DNA of 28,941 bases from CAZTVF01 sp964616985 (lineage in GTDB: Bacteria > Planctomycetota > Phycisphaerae > SM23-33), in NCBI GenBank assembly GCA_964616985.1, contig CAZTVF010000069.1, positions 1-28,941 of the forward strand. The letters run 5' to 3'. Each line of letters starts with the position of its first letter. Within the stretch, counting starts at the first letter, position 1. The position numbers and the translations under genes were made by a program. Below are positions 23,089 through 28,941 of the stretch, one piece after another. Below the pieces are notes generated by a model. It was not told the origin of the DNA, searched no databases, and saw only the letters and a list, made by a program, of their open reading frames with translations.

Positions 23089-25083
<1,995 letters not shown>

Positions 25084-25129
25084 GTATTGCGGCATGGTCA
25101 CTTCAGTGACCCATGAACCCGCGTACCCG

Positions 25130-25470
25130 CGACGTAGTTGCGGCGCGCGACGAGTGCCTTCCTTGCGCATTCTCGCGAACGACTCGATCTTGCCGCCGCG
25201 GTCTCGCCGCGTGCGCGGGCACTCGGGGAGGCCGCCGTACGCTAAAACGCAAGCGAGTCAGTAACGTTGGGATTCACCGCCGCCCACGAGCGATCGGCTC
25301 GCTCCTTATGCGACCGATGTAGTTGGGGCGGAGATGACCTTCCGTGAGCTTCTCGCGAGCGACCCGGTCTTGCCGCCGCGGTCTCGCCGCGTGCGCGGGC
25401 ACTCGGGAAGGCCGCCGCACGCTAAACCGCAAGCGAGCCGGTAACGCGGGGTTCGCCGCCCACGAATCGA
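25130..25470. repeat. 180-bp tandem duplication between uvrB and the beta-helix gene
   Basis: Two consecutive units with a period near 180 bp fill the spacer. The best-preserved parts are 25171-25290 and 25351-25467, which share TCTTGCCGCCGCGGTCTCGC, CGTGCGCGGGCACTCGGG, AGGCCGCCG-ACGCTAAA-CGC and AAGCGAG--GGTAACG. The unit starts are marked by CGA-GTAGTTG at 25130 and 25312. Changes are mostly substitutions. No gene is supported here. Confidence 0.85.
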
Positions 25471-25521
25471 TCATCTTGTTTCTTCTTGCACCCGCGTCTC
25501 GTCCGCTCTCCAATACCGGCC

Positions 25522-27606
25522 ATGTATCGAACGGTGATGGTCATATTGATCCTGGAGTTGGCAATGGCGACGACGGCGAAGGGCGTGGAGTTATTCGTTT
25601 CAGCCGATGGCAATGATGCATGGTCCGGCCGCTCGGCCAAGGCCGATGGCAAGGGCGAGGGGCCGTTGGCGACGCTGAAGGCGGCACGCGACGCGATCCG
25701 CGCGATCAAGAAGGCCGACGCACTGGCCGGCGGCGTGACGGTGTGGGTCGAGGCGGGGGAGTATTTCATGGGCGAGGGCCTCGAACTGGGCGCCGCCGAC
25801 AGCGGCTCGGCCACGGCGCCCATCGTCTACCGCGCACGCAAGGGCGCGGCCGTTCGCCTCACCGGCGCCAAGACGATCCGCTTCTCGCCGTTGCAGGCGG
25901 GCAAGGACGCGCCCGGCGCCCAGGCCGTGCTGGAACGCCTGCCCCAGGCGGCGCGGGGGCAGGTCGTGCAGGCCGATCTCAAGGCGCAGGGCATCACCGA
26001 CTTCGGCCGCTACGCCAGCCGCGGCTTTGGCCGCTCGGCCCCGGCGGCCCTGGAACTGTTCTGGAACGACGAGCCCATGCCGCTGACCCGCTGGCCGGCG
26101 CAGGAGTGGGCGAAGATCGCGGCCATTCCCGAAGCCGCGGGCGAGGGCGACGGCCACGGCGGCACGCTGGGCAAGATCGCGTCGGGTTTCTACTACGAAG
26201 GCGATCGTCCCAAGTCGTGGCGGACCTTCGACGACATCTGGGCTCACGGCTACTGGGCATGGGACTGGGCCAACAGCTACGAAAGCGTCGCCACGCTGGA
26301 CCCCGACACGCGGCACGTCCTGCTGGGCGAGCCCAACAAGGCCGCCGGCCAGTACGGCTTCCGCGTCGGCCAGCGGTTCTACTTCCTCAACATCCTCGAG
26401 GAACTCTGCCGCCCCGGCCAGTGGTACCTCGACCGCAAGACGGGCGTGCTGTACTTCTGGCCGCCTTCGCCGCTGGCGGCCGGCAGGGCGGTGGTGTCGA
26501 TCACCGAGGCCCCGCTGGTGTCGATGAAGGAGGCCTCGCACGTTTCGTTCGAGGGCTTCTCGTTCGAATGCGCCCGCGGCAACGGCGTCGTGATCACCGG
26601 CGGCGCGGGCAACCGCGTCGCCAACTGCATCCTGCGAAACGTGGGCAACTACGGCGTGGTCATCGCCGGCGGCAAGGGCCACGCGGTCAGCGGGTGCGAG
26701 GTCCACGACACCGGCGACGGCGGCATCAAGGTCTCCGGCGGCGACCGCAAGACGCTCGAGCCCAGCGGCCACGTCGTGCACAACAACCACATCACCCGCA
26801 TCGCCCGGTGGAGCCGCTGCTACTGCCCGGCCGTGCTGGCCAACGGTGTGGGCATCACGATCTCGCACAACGAGATCCACGACCTGCCGCACACGGCCGT
26901 GCTGTTCGGCGGCAACGAGCACCTGATCGAATTCAACCACATCTACCGCGTGTGCATGGAAACGGGCGACGCGGGGGCCATCTACGCCGGGCGCGACGTG
27001 ACGATGCGCGGCAACATGATCCGCCACAATTACATTCACCACATGGGCGGCGTGGGCATGGGCACGATGGGGGTGTACCTGGACGACTGCTTCTCCAGCG
27101 CCGTGATCTTCGGCAACGTCTTCTACAAGGTCACGCGGGCGGCGTTCATCGGCGGCGGGCGGGACAACCTGGTGGAGAACAACGTCTTCATCGACTGCGA
27201 GCCCGCCGTCTGCATCGACGGCCGCGGGCTGGCCCCCCAGCCGGTGTGGCGGGGCAACGTCAAGACCTTGGTCGAGCGCCTGGCCGCGGCGAATCACCAC
27301 CAGCCGCCGTACAGCACGCGATACCCCAAGATCGCCGAGGTGGACAAGTACTTCGCCGAGCCCAACCAGATGATGCCGCCCGAGGGCAACATCGTCCGCC
27401 GCAATGTCTGCAGCGGCGGCACGTGGCAGCAGATCCACTGGCACGCCGACCCCAACATCATCGAGATGTCGGACAACTTCGTCGCGGCCGAGCCCGGTTT
27501 TGTCGATCGCGCGAAGGAGAACTTCCAACTCCGCGACGACTCGCCCGCCTGGAAGATCGGCTTCCAGCGGATCCCGATGGAGAAGATCGGCCGAGTGAAG
27601 GAGTAG
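25522..27606 (+). CDS. secreted right-handed beta-helix protein
   Basis: The gene encodes 694 residues from ATG at 25522; ATG at 25537 is also possible. The N-terminus (MYRTVMVILILELAMATTAKG) is a probable signal peptide. The mature protein begins ELFVSADGNDAWSGRSAK…GPLATLKAARDAIRAI, the usual opening of DUF1565/pectate-lyase-like beta-helix proteins. A large insert or flanking domain (about 90-330) precedes a right-handed parallel beta-helix with clear coils: HVSFEGFSFECARGNGVVI, NRVANCILRNVGNYGVVIAG, HVVHNNHITRI, ITISHNEIHDLPHTAVLFGG, EFNHIYRV, IRHNYIHHMGG and DNLVENNVFIDC. Such proteins are polysaccharide lyases, hydrolases or epimerases; catalytic residues cannot be assigned by eye. It acts outside the cytoplasm. 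Confidence 0.85.
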   Translation: MYRTVMVILILELAMATTAKGVELFVSADGNDAWSGRSAKADGKGEGPLATLKAARDAIRAIKKADALAGGVTVWVEAGEYFMGEGLELGAADSGSATAPIVYRARKGAAVRLTGAKTIRFSPLQAGKDAPGAQAVLERLPQAARGQVVQADLKAQGITDFGRYASRGFGRSAPAALELFWNDEPMPLTRWPAQEWAKIAAIPEAAGEGDGHGGTLGKIASGFYYEGDRPKSWRTFDDIWAHGYWAWDWANSYESVATLDPDTRHVLLGEPNKAAGQYGFRVGQRFYFLNILEELCRPGQWYLDRKTGVLYFWPPSPLAAGRAVVSITEAPLVSMKEASHVSFEGFSFECARGNGVVITGGAGNRVANCILRNVGNYGVVIAGGKGHAVSGCEVHDTGDGGIKVSGGDRKTLEPSGHVVHNNHITRIARWSRCYCPAVLANGVGITISHNEIHDLPHTAVLFGGNEHLIEFNHIYRVCMETGDAGAIYAGRDVTMRGNMIRHNYIHHMGGVGMGTMGVYLDDCFSSAVIFGNVFYKVTRAAFIGGGRDNLVENNVFIDCEPAVCIDGRGLAPQPVWRGNVKTLVERLAAANHHQPPYSTRYPKIAEVDKYFAEPNQMMPPEGNIVRRNVCSGGTWQQIHWHADPNIIEMSDNFVAAEPGFVDRAKENFQLRDDSPAWKIGFQRIPMEKIGRVKE

Positions 27607-27713
27607 GGCGGCGCCAGAACCCCGAGCAGATCAGCACAGCTGCCTGTTGCCTCGAGGGCGTTGGCAAGGATTATGGAAGCCTCCACTGCGAACGGAGCAC
27701 AGGCGTATGAGAG

Positions 27714-27843
27714 TCGGTGCCACCCTCAAGCAAGCCCGAAGGCGCAGCTTGGGGGTGGCTTCGATTGGTGCCAACACCGTCAGGCAGGCATATTCCGGGA
27801 GGCACCCCCAAGCTTCGCTTCGCTCGCTTGAGGGTGGCACCGA
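27714..27843. repeat. nested hairpins, two copies of one element in opposite orientation
   Basis: Outer arms TCGGTGCCACCCTCAAGC (27714-27731) and 27826-27843 are perfectly complementary (18 bp). Inner arms AGCTTGGGGGTG (27746-27757) and CACCCCCAAGCT (27803-27814) are also perfect. The left half (GCCACCCTCAAGC…GCTTGGGGGTGGC) and the right half each form their own hairpin. The middle holds GTCAGGCAGGCA, resembling half of the 20-bp palindrome. Confidence 0.82.
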
Positions 27844-27873
27844 TTGTTGAATGGCTCCCGGCGAAGGGCCAGG

Positions 27874-28704
27874 TCACGGCGTGTTGGCCGGCGGGGGCTC
27901 GTTGGTGTTGGAGGTGATGGTCCGCATCGGCGGGGCGGCGGGCGGGGGCGTGCCGGGCAGCGACGACTTCGGCGGACGCATGTTCTCCATGAAGAACTGC
28001 ATCGCCACCTCCGGGTGCCTCTCGTGGCCGACGCCGGGGATGATCGTCGTGTTCAGGCGAAAGCCCTTGCGCTGGAGATATTCGATGGCCGCCCGCGACT
28101 GCAGGACGATCGCGGCGGGGTCGTTCTCGCCGTAGTAGACGAAGACCCTCTGGTGCTGGGCCTCGGGCGGATACCACCCCTCGAGGTTGCCCTCGCTGAA
28201 GTTGCAGTTGCGGGCCACCACCACGTTGAACACGTCGGGGTTGCGCAGGCCCACCCAGTACGTCGGGAACCCGCCGCCGGAGAAGCCCGTGATCATGATG
28301 TTGTTGCGATCGATGTTGTAGCGGTAGCCCAGCTCCGAGATGATCGACAGGATCGTCCGCTCGTTGGCCTGCATGCCGCTGGTGGGGCCGTCGCCCAGGA
28401 CGCCGTCAGTGCCCTGCAGTTCGGGGGCAACCACGATGCAGCCCTTCTGCTCCCCGAGCATCTTCCATTCGCGGATGTGCATGTCGGCGATGTCATAGGG
28501 CGGCGTGCCGTGGCAGGTGAAGATCAGCGGCGTGGGGCGGTCGTGGCGGTAGCTCGAAGGCACGTAGATGTAGTAGCCCCGCCCGGTGATGGTGCTCACG
28601 GCGTGCTGCTCGGGCACGGGGGTGTTCTGCGGCTGGGGCACGGGGCAACCCGTCAGCACCAGCGTGGCCAGGGGCAACAGTATCCAACAGATCAATGATT
28701 TCAT
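27874..28704 (-). CDS. lipoprotein alpha/beta-hydrolase (esterase/PHB-depolymerase-like)
   Basis: The gene encodes 276 residues. The start at 28704 was chosen because GGAG lies 4 bases upstream; ATG at 28707 is adjacent and 28731 would add an Arg-rich leader. Lipobox LTGC gives lipidated Cys 20. Then come a short Pro/Gln linker and an alpha/beta-hydrolase: GRGYYIYVPSSYRHDRPTPLIFTCHGT (oxyanion region), nucleophile motif GFSGGG with Ser 142, Asp 195 in GENDPA and His 227 in GVGHERHP. This matches the LpqC/PHB-depolymerase and feruloyl-esterase type in plan. The C-terminus is a Pro-rich tail. It probably cleaves ester bonds in polymers or plant-derived esters at the cell surface. It is antisense to, and converges on, the beta-helix gene across the nested hairpins. 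Confidence 0.87.
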   Translation of the reverse strand: MKSLICWILLPLATLVLTGCPVPQPQNTPVPEQHAVSTITGRGYYIYVPSSYRHDRPTPLIFTCHGTPPYDIADMHIREWKMLGEQKGCIVVAPELQGTDGVLGDGPTSGMQANERTILSIISELGYRYNIDRNNIMITGFSGGGFPTYWVGLRNPDVFNVVVARNCNFSEGNLEGWYPPEAQHQRVFVYYGENDPAAIVLQSRAAIEYLQRKGFRLNTTIIPGVGHERHPEVAMQFFMENMRPPKSSLPGTPPPAAPPMRTITSNTNEPPPANTP

Positions 28705-28731
28705 CATGCTCCTCTTACGACGCCTCCGCAT

Positions 28732-28941
28732 GCCTTTGGACGCGGGGTGGTCATTGTAGCGACTTCTGGCGGGACCGATAGCCTCTGTCCCGTCCCTGTT
28801 GTACGACGCCCGAAGGCGAAGATGCTAACAAATCGACCAAAGGCATCCTGATGGTTGAGGGGGAGTGAGACAGGGCAATCGCATTCTCGTCTTTTGTGGC
28901 ATGGGCGTCCCGCCCATGAGTCGCAGGGGCGTCTCGCCCCT
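28732..28941. repeat. terminal spacer with two tandem hairpins
   Basis: CATGGGCG-TCC-CGCCCATG (28900-28918) is followed six bases later by AGGGGCG-TCT-CGCCCCT (28925-28941), which reaches the window edge. Both have the same plan: an 7-8-bp GC arm ending in GGGCG, a 3-base loop and the complement. No gene is seen in this stretch. Confidence 0.75.

Noticed and set aside
25600..27710. Long frames on both strands overlapping the beta-helix gene
   Set aside because: These are shadow frames with biased Arg/Gly/His composition; the secreted beta-helix frame has a signal peptide and repeat coils.

Overview
This is a GC-rich bacterial chromosome segment with no phage, plasmid or transposase genes. 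Ordinary housekeeping genes are mixed with secreted and lipoprotein genes, separated by unusually repeat-rich intergenic spacers. The composition, the Thr/Pro/Ala-rich tails, the short LTxxQ-type secreted proteins, the beta-helix protein and the esterase lipoprotein fit a Planctomycetota (Phycisphaerae-like) organism. That assignment is inference from style, not from a marker gene.

Layout. 1-1383: 3' part of an LTxxQ-like secreted protein, a terminator and tRNA-Val. 1384-5324: repeat spacer, then minus-strand rluD, a corrinoid protein gene with its own promoter and terminator, and a two-gene unit (lipoprotein, then membrane-anchored TPR-like protein). 5325-8090: repeat spacer, a small ferredoxin-fold-like protein, and ilvD, which carries a one-base frameshift. 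8091-11252: superoxide dismutase (+), converging on holA (-); an ArsR regulator (-); an otherwise easily missed 42-aa membrane protein (-); tRNA-Met (-). 11253-15226: LTxxQ protein (-), M48 membrane protease (+), SDR oxidoreductase (+), and a spacer that contains a duplicated copy of the SDR 3' end. 15227-20008: aspS, a CYTH protein and pheT, all (+). 20067-21297: an AT-richer lipoprotein gene, then two tandem, paralogous, highly structured RNAs. 21298-25083: SpoIIE-type phosphatase (-) divergent from uvrB (+). 25084-28941: a 180-bp tandem duplication, a beta-helix protein, nested hairpins, an esterase lipoprotein and terminal hairpins.

Functional links are modest. aspS, pheT, rluD and the tRNAs serve translation; holA and uvrB serve replication and repair; ilvD serves branched-chain amino-acid synthesis; the corrinoid protein points to methyl transfer without its partner enzymes in the window; the beta-helix protein and esterase suggest polysaccharide or ester breakdown outside the cytoplasm.

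The most interesting material is non-coding. (1) The tandem ncRNA pair at about 20845-21297 keeps its base pairing while the sequence diverges, ends in Rho-independent terminators and matches no family I can name. (2) A 20-bp palindrome (CCTGCCTGCCGGCAGGCAGG) appears as a clean insertion in two places where an otherwise similar 'empty' copy of the surrounding repeat is also in the window, suggesting that it behaves as a tiny insertable unit.
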